Shown: one piece after another, positions 56,016-64,000 of the stretch
Numbering within the stretch: the stretch's first letter is position 1
How the letters are laid out: every line of letters starts with the position of its first letter
From: Setomelanomma holmii
Taxonomy: Eukaryota; Ascomycota; Dothideomycetes; Pleosporales; Phaeosphaeriaceae
Direction of reading: 5' to 3'
NCBI GenBank assembly: GCA_010015745.1
Contig: ML978216.1
Span: 106,428 to 170,427, forward strand
DNA: 64,000 nucleotides
Made by a program: the position numbers and the translations under genes
The notes under the pieces: generated by a model
Told to the model about the DNA's origin: nothing
Databases searched by the model: none
Seen by the model: only the letters and a program-made list of their open reading frames with translations

Positions 56016-57609
56016 TCACCGCTTGTTTCTTGCATGGATCGCGGCCGGATCTACACATTGATCAGTATTGCTCCTCTGCAGTTCACAGCACCAACTACGT
56101 ACACGATCTGCAAAACGTCCAATTTTCGATGTCGCACTCTGCAGTGAGTAGTGCAGCGCCATCCTGAGATGATAAAATGCACTCTGAGGCTCGGAGGGCT
56201 CGCCGCGCAGGTCTGTCAGTCGCAGCCGCTTTGGGTTTGGCGGATTTGCCAGACTTTCCATTGCTGAATCTAAGATATCCTCCGGGTAGCGTACAAGTGC
56301 GAGATCTCGGTCGAGGGTTGTCGATGACTGAATTAGACTCGGCGTCGACCGCTTGCGCTTTTTATGCACAACCGACGTGAGTGCTCTGTTTACTCTCGCC
56401 AACGTGGACGTCTTGTCCAGTAGAACGATATGCTTGGCCTGAAAATCTTTGTTATCGTGGATGAGTTTACTCAGGCATTTTGCCATTATCGTGGCATCAC
56501 TCTTCTCCAAGCGACGATAGAAGTTGAATCGTAGATCGAGATACTCGTGTGACGGGTTGCGAAGTTCTCCCTTATCAGCGACCAACTCGTTCTTTCCTAG
56601 CTTCTGTGGTGCAATCCACACTATCGCGTCGTTGTATTCATCGCGTCTGAGGAGTTCCGGGCGTTGTTTCTTAGGCAGTCCACTGTATTCCTCGATCTTT
56701 TCGAGTAAAGTCCTCGAGGTGAACGGATGTTGTGTTCGTAATTGTTCCAACGCCCAAATTAAAGCACTGGTGAAAGAATTCGGTCCTGGCTTTAGAGTAC
56801 GCTCTCGACTTCCACATGCAGCAATACACTGGAATGGAGGTTGTTTGGCAGACCGGTATCCTCCAAAGCCTCCGGCACTGCAGCAATCGAATATGACGAG
56901 GACGTCCGCGCTTTTGGCTTTGATGTTGTGCTCGGCGCTTGACCATGCAACATTGTCCCGTTCTCTCTGCTCCTCGTTCTGCTGTGCGGTGCTCCTTGTG
57001 GTTCCTTAGTAGTTGCCCCCTGAGTGTGAGTGGTGGAAGACCCTACCCCGTAAATACCACGGTGCCATTTTCGTACAGACCGTGCCCAGCGTAATAGAAG
57101 ATCAACAAGGTGTTTGACTCGTCATGTTCCTCCATGAAAGACGAGAGGAACGAATTCAACTGATGGCTAGCCTTCTCTAGACTAGTCAACTCTTTACGCT
57201 TCACCTCAAAGGCATATGTGTCCTTGAACATATTTTCTAACCGGTCGACCTATGTTCAGCATGTCAGTCTTAGCACAAAGGCTGATGTATGAACAAGCAG
57301 GCGTACTTCTTCTCTGACTTTGAGATCATCCAGCGCATCTTCCCACGTCCAAATAAGGACATATACGCGGTCATGCTTGACGGGTTTGTTCTTCATGTAC
57401 TTGTTGAAAATGGTTCGATATTCGTCGAGTTCTCGCTCGTAATGTTTATGCATTGCAAGGCCCGTATCTTGGCTGCCGTCGGCCTCGACCGAATTGTCGA
57501 TTGGTACTTCAGAAGCTGGAGATTCGGTCAAAAATGGTGTGAGCGGATCAGGCTCTGACATATTGCCGGAAGGAAGCGTCTGCAGGCAAGGCTGCACTAC
57601 TGGAGCCAT
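56016..57609 (-). CDS. Caspase-like (peptidase C14) protein
   Basis: Exons on the minus strand are 57609-57307, 57249-57047 and 56994-56016, encoding 494 residues. The p20-like core has Tyr-Val-Leu-Ile-Trp-Thr-Trp-Glu, then Leu-Ile-Phe-Tyr-Tyr-Ala-Gly-His-Gly with the catalytic His157. The Val-Leu-Val-Ile-Phe-Asp-Cys-Cys-Ser-Ala-Gly-Gly loop carries Cys206/Cys207, of which the second is the likely nucleophile. A Phe-Thr-Ser-Ala-Leu-Ile-Trp-Ala-Leu-Glu helix follows, and a 200-residue C-terminal extension of unknown role. The second intron (GTAGGG to CACAAG, 52 nt) was chosen because only that acceptor keeps both motifs in frame. The start at 57609 is the first ATG in frame; an upstream exon is possible. 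Fungal C14 proteins of this kind are linked to regulated cell death and often sit near HET genes. Confidence 0.85.
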
Positions 57610-58141
57610 ATCTACATGGTTTGCTGCCACCCCACGAGCAGGCAGTCTGTGTTCAGGCTCGGTGGGCGGGAAGGGCGTCCATATAGGATAAAGGTCTCCA
57701 AGGCTGAAGACTCTGTTGATGTTGAGGTGGCATAGCCACAACTACTAGCCCATATTATTGTGGACATCCGAACAGCGCAGCTATCAGACGCGGCTGAGAA
57801 TTCGATACCGAGAAAAACAAGTTGCCTGATTGCCTGTTGTGCAAGGCTGACCAATGAGGATTCGGGGCGCCAACCAGTGTATCACAGAATGCAGCCCATC
57901 TGTGGATCTTCTGTTGAAGCCACCAATGGCAGTGAAGACCACGTTGTATTGCCTGGTCATGACGAGACTTCGTAATTTTGTGATTGGCAACCGGTGAGCC
58001 GGATCATGTCGTCCTTCTGATGGTATATATGGATTGTCATGCTTGTTCTCCAGCCTGATCACGTCTTAGGCTCCCTTCACGGCGCATTCCATCCGTCACA
58101 AGAATCGAGATTCTTGTAAGACTTTTCAAAGTGTTTGGGCC
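57610..58141. promoter_or_regulatory. Divergent promoter region, caspase-like / small protein
   Basis: 532 bases between divergent starts, so the two genes may share control elements. The open frame upstream of 57609 may include part of the caspase N terminus. Confidence 0.5.
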
Positions 58142-58610
58142 ATGTCCACTACTGCGCCACAGAGCGAAGAGGGTGCAACGTCCAGTCTGCAAGCAGAACA
58201 CAGCGCGACTTCGCCTTCACAACCGGTGAGTAGATACAGCGGCCTTTTGACAACAGGGTAGCTTACACCAGTCACACAAGAGCCTAGCCGATAAGCGGCC
58301 AGAGTATAGGCAGCCCGAGGCAAGTGTAGGACATAATCCAGATGGGGCGACGGTGAGCCTACTCTTGAGGATCTTCACCGGTAGCGATGTAGCTGATTGT
58401 TCCGCACAGAAGCCTAGAAACTTTCAGAAGCACCAACCAGTCTTCGTGTCTAGGGATATGAACGGTGGTTTTGAGACAGTTGAAGGGACGGTGACGGACT
58501 GGATGGAATGTGGTGGACACTGGCATTACCAGCTCAAGGACAAAAATGGAACAACTCTATGGAAAGACGATCCAAAATGGTTCTCTGAGTCGCAAATGAC
58601 TGCGGTTTGA
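58142..58610 (+). CDS. Small 118-residue protein, unknown function
   Basis: Exons 58142-58225, 58281-58352 and 58410-58610 close in frame; introns are 55 and 57 nt, both starting GTGAG. The first half is disordered (Ser/Gln/Pro). The second half looks like a small beta-barrel: Gln-Pro-Val-Phe-Val, Glu-Thr-Val-Glu-Gly-Thr-Val-Thr-Asp-Trp, Trp-His-Tyr-Gln-Leu-Lys-Asp and Leu-Trp-Lys-Asp-Asp-Pro-Lys-Trp-Phe, reminiscent of SH3- or Tudor-like folds. It is transcribed away from the caspase-like gene and towards the DUF6594 gene, 206 bases upstream of it. I do not recognise a family; a reader or adaptor role is only a guess. Confidence 0.68.
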
Positions 58611-58816
58611 GGATGTCTGGCTGAAGATGCATGCGTAGAGCGCGGCTGAGGCAGTGGAACGAGGACGAAAAGGCGATTACCTTTGCACACCTGCAGATAC
58701 CATGGGATCATCCGCTAACATAGATGTGTTGCATATTTAAGGAGAGTATGTCCGCTTGTCATCAGCCTACTGCTCGCAACCAGGTATTCAATGCACAAGC
58801 TTTTACCATTCTCACG

Positions 58817-60421
58817 ATGACTGGCCTCGTTGATGTCGCAAATGCAATGGAGAAGGGCGAAGTGGGGCGCACAGAAGAAGAACCGGGTACCCCACCTTCT
58901 CCGCCCAATGCTCCCAGCGCTTCGGCCACATCAAGTACGTTATGGTCAACTCAAAGCAGCCGCGCTCCTCCAAAGTCCTCTATACTTCCTCTTGGTAAGT
59001 CATTATTGTTGCCTTAAAAAGTATATTGTCAGTCTGATAGTCACGTCCTTTCTAGCGTCCCGTTGGTACACTAGTCAGTCCGCAAAAGGCACGGGCAACA
59101 CGCGGCAGCGAAAGAAATATCACGTGCCGGTGAAGACGAGGAGAAGTAAGTCTCTTACAGCATGTCGAACGCAAGTTCCAAGTCCTGATCCCTTGAGTAT
59201 AGTCAACGATCACCCCAAAGGATATCCAAACCTTGCCGCATTCCTCGATAGCGATGATGGATTTGCGGTCTATCGGCGTTTTGGATATCTCCAAGCAAGG
59301 ATACTGCTTCAAAAACAAGCGGAACTGACCGCACTTGAAGAGGCTCTGCAGGCGACCGAGCTGGAAATACTGAATGATGATGACAATGCTTTGTGCAACC
59401 GAAAGGTGTTTGGTCCCCACGCGGCCAAGCAACGTAAGCTCCTTAAAGATATCGAGTCCACTTACTGTTCATATGGTAAGAAAAGACATCAGAGAACATG
59501 CAGTGTGGTGGCTAATGACAGCAGCGCAAATCCTCACTGCAGCTCAACAGATGATGTCGTTCAAGAAGCCATCAAACAGCGAGTACCAAAGTGTTGGTCG
59601 ATATTTGAACAATCGCCAAGCACTAGTCGAAAAGGAAGCCACTTGGATCCAGCATAAAGAAGACATTATCACTCTTCGAACAGGGCGCGATCATGCATGG
59701 CTTGACGATATCATTGAAGGCCTTCTTAGGCTATGCCATTGTAGGCTGATAGACCTGTTGTTCCGCTCCAAGGTAAAACTTCATCTCGTTAGACAATCAC
59801 CTACAGCGTATGCTACGTCTTTGCTTACTACCTTTCAATTGGACCGAAAGATGAGATGTAAGAAGTGCGAGGGCTGCCATAAGGCCTCTGCTTGACGCCT
59901 GTGGTACCAAGCGACTTCGTATAGGTACTCTAAAGCCTAGCAAGACCGCGACACAACTGTCATTGTACCGGAGATGGATAAGCTGGGCCTCCTTTGGGCT
60001 GACTATGTTCTAGGAAACTCGCAAGAAGGCCGAAATCGATGAACCTAACATGCCTGCTCGACCACCAAAAGACGAAGATAAATACGAGCTCTACTACACG
60101 CCTTCACGCATCAATAAGCTCGCGAACAGTATTCTTCCGGTCCTTGTTCTCACCCTCCTGGTACTTCCCATTTACCTGCTCTACCACATGGTTCATGACA
60201 TCAGGAACGACAGAGCGTACTCGATGTGCATCGGAACGCTCCTCGTATTCACATTGGCATTCTCGGCGATCTTGTCCTTGTTCACTAAGGCAAAGCGACA
60301 TGAAATATTCGCCGCCGCTGCGGCGTATTGCGCAGTTCTCGTGGTTTTCCTGGGAAATGTCGCGCCGCCAGACGCTTCGCTTAGCAGAGTGCATGATGTC
60401 GGTACCCCTGGCAGGATTTGA
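58817..60421 (+). CDS. DUF6594 membrane protein
   Basis: Exons 58817-58994, 59056-59475, 59522-59772 and 60014-60421 encode 418 residues. The DUF6594 signature begins with Gly-Tyr-Pro-Asn-Leu-Ala-Ala-Phe-Leu and Phe-Ala-Val-Tyr-Arg-Arg-Phe-Gly-Tyr-Leu-Gln-Ala-Arg. A coiled-coil helix (Lys-Gln-Ala-Glu-Leu) follows, then Trp-Ile-Gln-His-Lys-Glu-Asp-Ile-Ile-Thr-Leu and His-Ala-Trp-Leu-Asp. Three C-terminal transmembrane helices end it, with Ser-Met-Cys-Ile-Gly-Thr-Leu-Leu-Val-Phe-Thr and Ala-Ala-Tyr-Cys-Ala-Val-Leu-Val-Val-Phe-Leu-Gly-Asn-Val. The N terminus is Pro/Ser-rich with a basic patch. The last intron, 241 nt, is unusually long and could hide a small exon. The family is large in Pezizomycotina and of unknown function; neighbours here suggest a link to non-self response. 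Confidence 0.82.
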
Positions 60422-60983
60422 GAAGTCCCGATCAACGATAACGCCACCACCTATTGAAAATGGCGGCAATCCATTCATTAGTCACCTCTCGCACCAGCTG
60501 CATACCAGCTGAAGATTCGAAGGCGCGACTCGTCACTCTGAATTGTCCTTGCTCGATAAAAAAAGGTGCTTCTTTGTATTGCTTCTCAAGCCTTTGTTCA
60601 TATCTCAAATCCAAAGAAATCGCCATGCGTAACGACGCAAGTATCAACGGCCGCCATCCCTGTATCAACTTCCTTTGTGCGACAATCACCAACCACGCTC
60701 AACGTCTATCACGCAACAAGTCATGCTACTGATAACCGACCATCCAGAAACGTGATAGGCAGCCGTTATCAGGAACAAAGCCACCGCCGTGTGGTAAGCA
60801 CAGCGATGGGTCAGCAACAGGTTTTGTGTCCCTGATTACCATTTCGAGAAGGGTGGTTGATGGAGATGTCAAGGTAGGTGTTCAGCGGCAAGTCCATCGC
60901 GAGGCTTCAATAGAACTTCTAGTGTCTCCAGTCATCGTGTCGTGGTCTCTCTGTTTAACTCCGGCGCATCTGAGCTAGTCGTC
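60422..60983. other. Intergenic, no gene seen
   Basis: About 560 bases after the DUF6594 gene. The short frames lack features. Confidence 0.4.
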
Positions 60984-61927
60984 ATGCATTTCACAACGAT
61001 ACATCGCAGCAAGGGGGCATCCGTGCTACTCACTATTGAGGAGCCGCGACCATCAGAAGCCAGCTCTAAAAGCAGAGAAGAAAGGCGCAGAGACAGTGGA
61101 ACTGTAAACATAACCTTTCCAAAGCCCCTTCCGACACGCACTCCATCAACACGCATCCAAGAACCAACCAGAACAGCATCGGAAATCAACCAAAAGCCAA
61201 CTATACACCGCGGCGCATCAGTCAGATCCACAGCATCCCACCGAATTGAAAAGGTCAAATGTCCCGGCCTCCAAAGCCGTCGCACGACCGCACGCACGCG
61301 CCACATCGACATGCTCCTCGGCCTCGACGACGTCTCGCCCTTCCACAACTTCCTCGCTTCACTATCTGTCTGGATCCTGTTGGCAGGATAGATCGTATTC
61401 CCGCAACCTTCAACAAGCTCCAGAGCGAAGACCTTGATGACAAGGCGAACGACAAACTTGAAGCAGCATGCGCTGCGGACGGTACGCAACGTGCCGCTAT
61501 TATATGTTGCGGCGTTCGTGTGCGGTCTTGGAGTCTTGGGCTTTGGTGGAATCATCGCAAGAACTATGTTTGGGTGATTAATCGGATCTTTTTGCCGTCG
61601 CTGTTGAATAGTATTGCGGGGTTGATTTAGACTATTGTCAATATATACTCTGCTCAGGACGGTGAGATTTCTTCTGACTCATGCAATCGACTATTTGCTG
61701 ATTCTATTGAAGGTCAATATTCTGTTACGGCGAAGGTTACCGTGATCGTGACTTCGGCATGCTCTGCGGTAGCTGCTGCGTTATCTCTACTGTACAACAC
61801 TGTGATGTTGAAGTTGGTCAAGAGGCGGCATGCGAGGGAAGTGAGGGATGTGGAGAGGTGGGAGGATGGGGATGAGATGGTGATCGATCGAGAGCGAGGG
61901 GTACATACGAGTCGTAGTGTATGTTGA
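60984..61927 (+). pseudogene. Multi-pass membrane protein, broken in several places
   Basis: A basic, disordered N terminus (from ATG 60984) leads to Phe-His-Asn-Phe-Leu-Ala-Ser-Leu-Ser-Val-Trp-Ile-Leu-Leu-Ala-Gly and then a TAG at 61390. Beyond it, in a shifted frame, lies Pro-Ala-Thr-Phe-Asn-Lys-Leu-Gln-Ser. A third frame gives a transmembrane helix, Val-Pro-Leu-Leu-Tyr-Val-Ala-Ala-Phe-Val, followed by another shift into Ile-Asn-Arg-Ile-Phe-Leu-Pro-Ser-Leu-Leu. After a TAG near 61628 come Thr-Ile-Val-Asn-Ile-Tyr-Ser-Ala-Gln-Asp and a last helix with a charged tail to 61927. The four-helix order resembles small uncharacterised membrane proteins often found beside HET-type genes. At least two stops and two shifts make it a pseudogene. 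Confidence 0.62.
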
Positions 61928-63230
61928 GACCCTGTGGTACGCCTGAATGTGTGTTGGTACTTCGACATTCTGGTGTCGCGCGCCGGTATGCATTGTTGCA
62001 TCATCCTGCTACGTCGTAAAACTGCTTGACGTAAGAAGCACACGTTACGCAATACGACCACGATGAGTATTTGAGTCAAAGTTAACGTTGACGGATCCAA
62101 ATGGTCATGTATTGAGCAGTAGTGCTTTTAACCCATGCTGTGCGCAAAGAGACTGAAAAGAAGTGAAGGATGTTCATGGAAAATGAAGAGGATCCTGGGG
62201 TGAGGTATAGTATGATCGGCATCATAAGGCCTCCATGACGAAGGCGTAGAGGTTTGAAACGAACATTTGTGGGATGAGAGCGAGTGAAATGAGTGAATTG
62301 GGTTGGGCGGGAGGAAGGGAGGGAGGAAGGGAGGGAGGGAAGGGGATGGCGAGGATGACGCAACATGGTACGCAGAACCCCGGGAGTGAGAGGTGGTAAA
62401 GCGTCGAGTTTAAGTCGGTTGTGCATTGAGGTGATTTGGGATGGTCGTTAGGCTTCATGTTCTGGAGCCTGGAGAGAATTCTATGCGGAGATTCTGCTTC
62501 TGCATAATACAAGTTCAAGCTACATACGAGCTACAGGGCAGATGTTGAGCTTCGATTTCAACGCCACTGACCCCGGTCGGTCCTGGTGAGAGTACGGACC
62601 TGCGCTCGATCATCGATTCCCGTAGTGCTCTTAACCTAGGAGCATAGTAGTGGACTGTACACGACGTTTCTTTCACCGTAACCACAAACACCAGCGCGTC
62701 TCCAAAGACCTCCTCGAATGCGATGGCCTATCTTGCCACCATGCTTGACTGGGAGGACCGCGTGTGGTTTGCCACTTCTGTCCAGGATGTGGTTGGACAT
62801 GCGGGCCCGTCTTATCCGCGCACCCTCAGTCATTTCACTTTCAGCCCTCTACGATAACACCACACAGTGCAAGAACTACAACGTACGAAATATCTCAAGA
62901 GCTCGTGACTCGGCTACACCTGATTCATCAAACTTGCTTGACTACGGCCTACCTCCCTTCCTTGGTACCTTCCTGCAAGATAAGTGCATCTCAGCCTTGT
63001 TTCGATCTTCAGATTTAAGGCGCTTCATCGCTAGCATTACCTCCACCTCAACAATTCGTGTTGCGCTATGGCCACGAACAGGATGACTGCAGACTCAGAC
63101 TCAGTGAGCGTAGCAGTGGAACCGCATGGAAAGTCTACCGATATTGGCAGCAAAGCTTGTGTCCTTTTGGGATAGGATTGACCTGAATCATTCCTCGCAA
63201 ACTCTTGCGAAGAACGAAGCAGAACGTATC
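61928..63230. other. 1.3-kb intergenic with G-rich tract
   Basis: No gene recognised. The notable item is a purine tract at 62299-62346. The frames at 62718-63086 (+) and 62082-62518 (-) have no domain. Confidence 0.4.
62299..62346 (+). repeat. G-rich GGGAGGAAGGGAGGG tract
   Basis: About nine runs of three or more G within 48 bases, nearly pure purine after 62308. It could form a G-quadruplex or triplex. Confidence 0.7.
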
Positions 63231-64000
63231 ATGATAACACTTAATGTAAGTCCTGCCCCGCTGACGAACCTTAAGTCACTTTGCGCGAGTTGCCAACGCT
63301 TGGGCTTGACTGCGACTTGCTTCATCGTTCGACCGATTGATGTTGAGCATACCAGACCGGCTTCATTTCGACTCATGTCCACCATCACGCCTTTCCCTTC
63401 TGGAACCCTGAAAGATATAACGAACAGGAGTCGTAACTGTAGCTTATGTCGGTTAGTTGTCCGATCTGTTGCACCAGAACCTTGCGAGATGGTACTGAGC
63501 CTCCATGAACCTCGTCAAGAGTTGGACTCAGCGGTACGTTCGTTCAATTGGGAAGTGGACGGAAGAGAGATATCAAAGTGTCAGGACGATCCATCAGGTC
63601 CTAAAGAAGCCCATGAATCCGCTCGTGGTTGCACACGCCGTATCCACGTAAGGTGGAACAACATCCACCTCAAAGATTCTTACCTCGTGTATGCCGCTGC
63701 GGAAAATCGCTTGACCGCCTCGGATGCAGAAAGGGCGTGGAAATCGAGTCCATTATTCTTGGGACGCGAAATAGGTCACCGTGGAAGCATCCAAGCGCGT
63801 ATTAAGAGTTGGATAGACCTGTGCCAGGAAAAACATCATGACGCCTGCCTCAAGCCTGAGGGCCACATGTTGGACGCGTTTTACGAGATGGCTTCTCATC
63901 CTTATTTCGGCGTCATTGATGTGCTGAGCATGCAGTTGACCAGAATTCCAAATCAAGGCCACAGTGATCTCGTCAAGCCACCAGTATATGTGGCGCTGAG
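63231..64000 (+). CDS. HET-domain (heterokaryon incompatibility) protein, 5' part, cut by window end
   Basis: An uninterrupted frame of 256 codons runs from ATG 63231 to the window edge. It begins with a Cys-Ala-Ser-Cys-Gln-Arg-Leu and Cys-Ser-Leu-Cys-Arg-Leu pattern, the paired cysteines usual before HET domains. Later come Arg-Ile-Lys-Ser-Trp-Ile-Asp-Leu-Cys and His-Asp-Ala-Cys, then Phe-Gly-Val-Ile-Asp-Val-Leu-Ser-Met-Gln-Leu, ending at Val-Tyr-Val-Ala-Leu-Ser, just where the HET core (Ala-Leu-Ser-Tyr-Val-Trp-Gly) should begin. HET domains trigger cell death in vegetative incompatibility. Integrity beyond 64000 cannot be judged. Confidence 0.85.
   Translation, partial: MITLNVSPAPLTNLKSLCASCQRLGLTATCFIVRPIDVEHTRPASFRLMSTITPFPSGTLKDITNRSRNCSLCRLVVRSVAPEPCEMVLSLHEPRQELDSAVRSFNWEVDGREISKCQDDPSGPKEAHESARGCTRRIHVRWNNIHLKDSYLVYAAAENRLTASDAERAWKSSPLFLGREIGHRGSIQARIKSWIDLCQEKHHDACLKPEGHMLDAFYEMASHPYFGVIDVLSMQLTRIPNQGHSDLVKPPVYVAL

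Noticed and set aside
1..64000. CRISPR array, bacterial operons or phage genes
   Set aside because: Spliced eukaryotic genes throughout; no regularly spaced repeats seen.

Overview
The window is nuclear DNA of a filamentous ascomycete, most likely a Dothideomycete. The evidence is short introns (about 45-70 nt) with GT-AG borders and CTAAC/CTGAC branch points, a velvet regulator, a SAT4/rhodopsin-like membrane protein, fungal-only families (DUF6601, DUF6594, HET, DUF1349) and generous intergenic DNA. Gene models were built by joining exons by hand. Each intact spliced model closes in frame and restores family-conserved residues across its junctions.

Layout. 0-11 kb: the 3' end of a Nudix ADP-sugar pyrophosphatase (YSA1 type), a SAT4-type membrane protein, a broken 2EXR/F-box-like gene, a zinc metalloprotease, a secreted Cys-rich protein and a DUF1349 protein. 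10.4-14.3 kb holds no recognisable gene. 14-31 kb is the conserved core: a Bin3/MePCE RNA methyltransferase, velC, CTP synthase, a MITE-like element, SDS22, a Psr1-type phosphatase and a LOA1/VPS66 acyltransferase. 31-34 kb is gene-poor. 34-37 kb carries a kinesin-14. 37.7-39.3 kb is a decayed tannase/feruloyl esterase, followed by AT-richer DNA with ORF relics. 42-47 kb: an Mte1/Dbl2/ZGRF1-type protein divergent from an amphiphysin (Rvs167/Hob1). 47-53 kb is a run of damaged accessory genes, including a large membrane-anchored, probably secreted protein. 53-55 kb: a DUF6601 protein and an ER-type protein ending in RDEL. 56-64 kb looks like a non-self-recognition or cell-death neighbourhood: a caspase-like protein, a small divergent protein, a DUF6594 membrane protein, a broken membrane protein and the start of a HET-domain gene cut by the window edge.

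The most striking signals are at exon scale. The CTP synthase gene appears to carry a 50-nt AT-AC intron and a 10-nt microexon. The LOA1 gene appears to use a GC-AG intron, and SDS22 ends in a 20-nt exon. Frame lesions occur only in accessory genes; all reconstructed housekeeping genes are intact. That argues for real decay rather than general sequence error.
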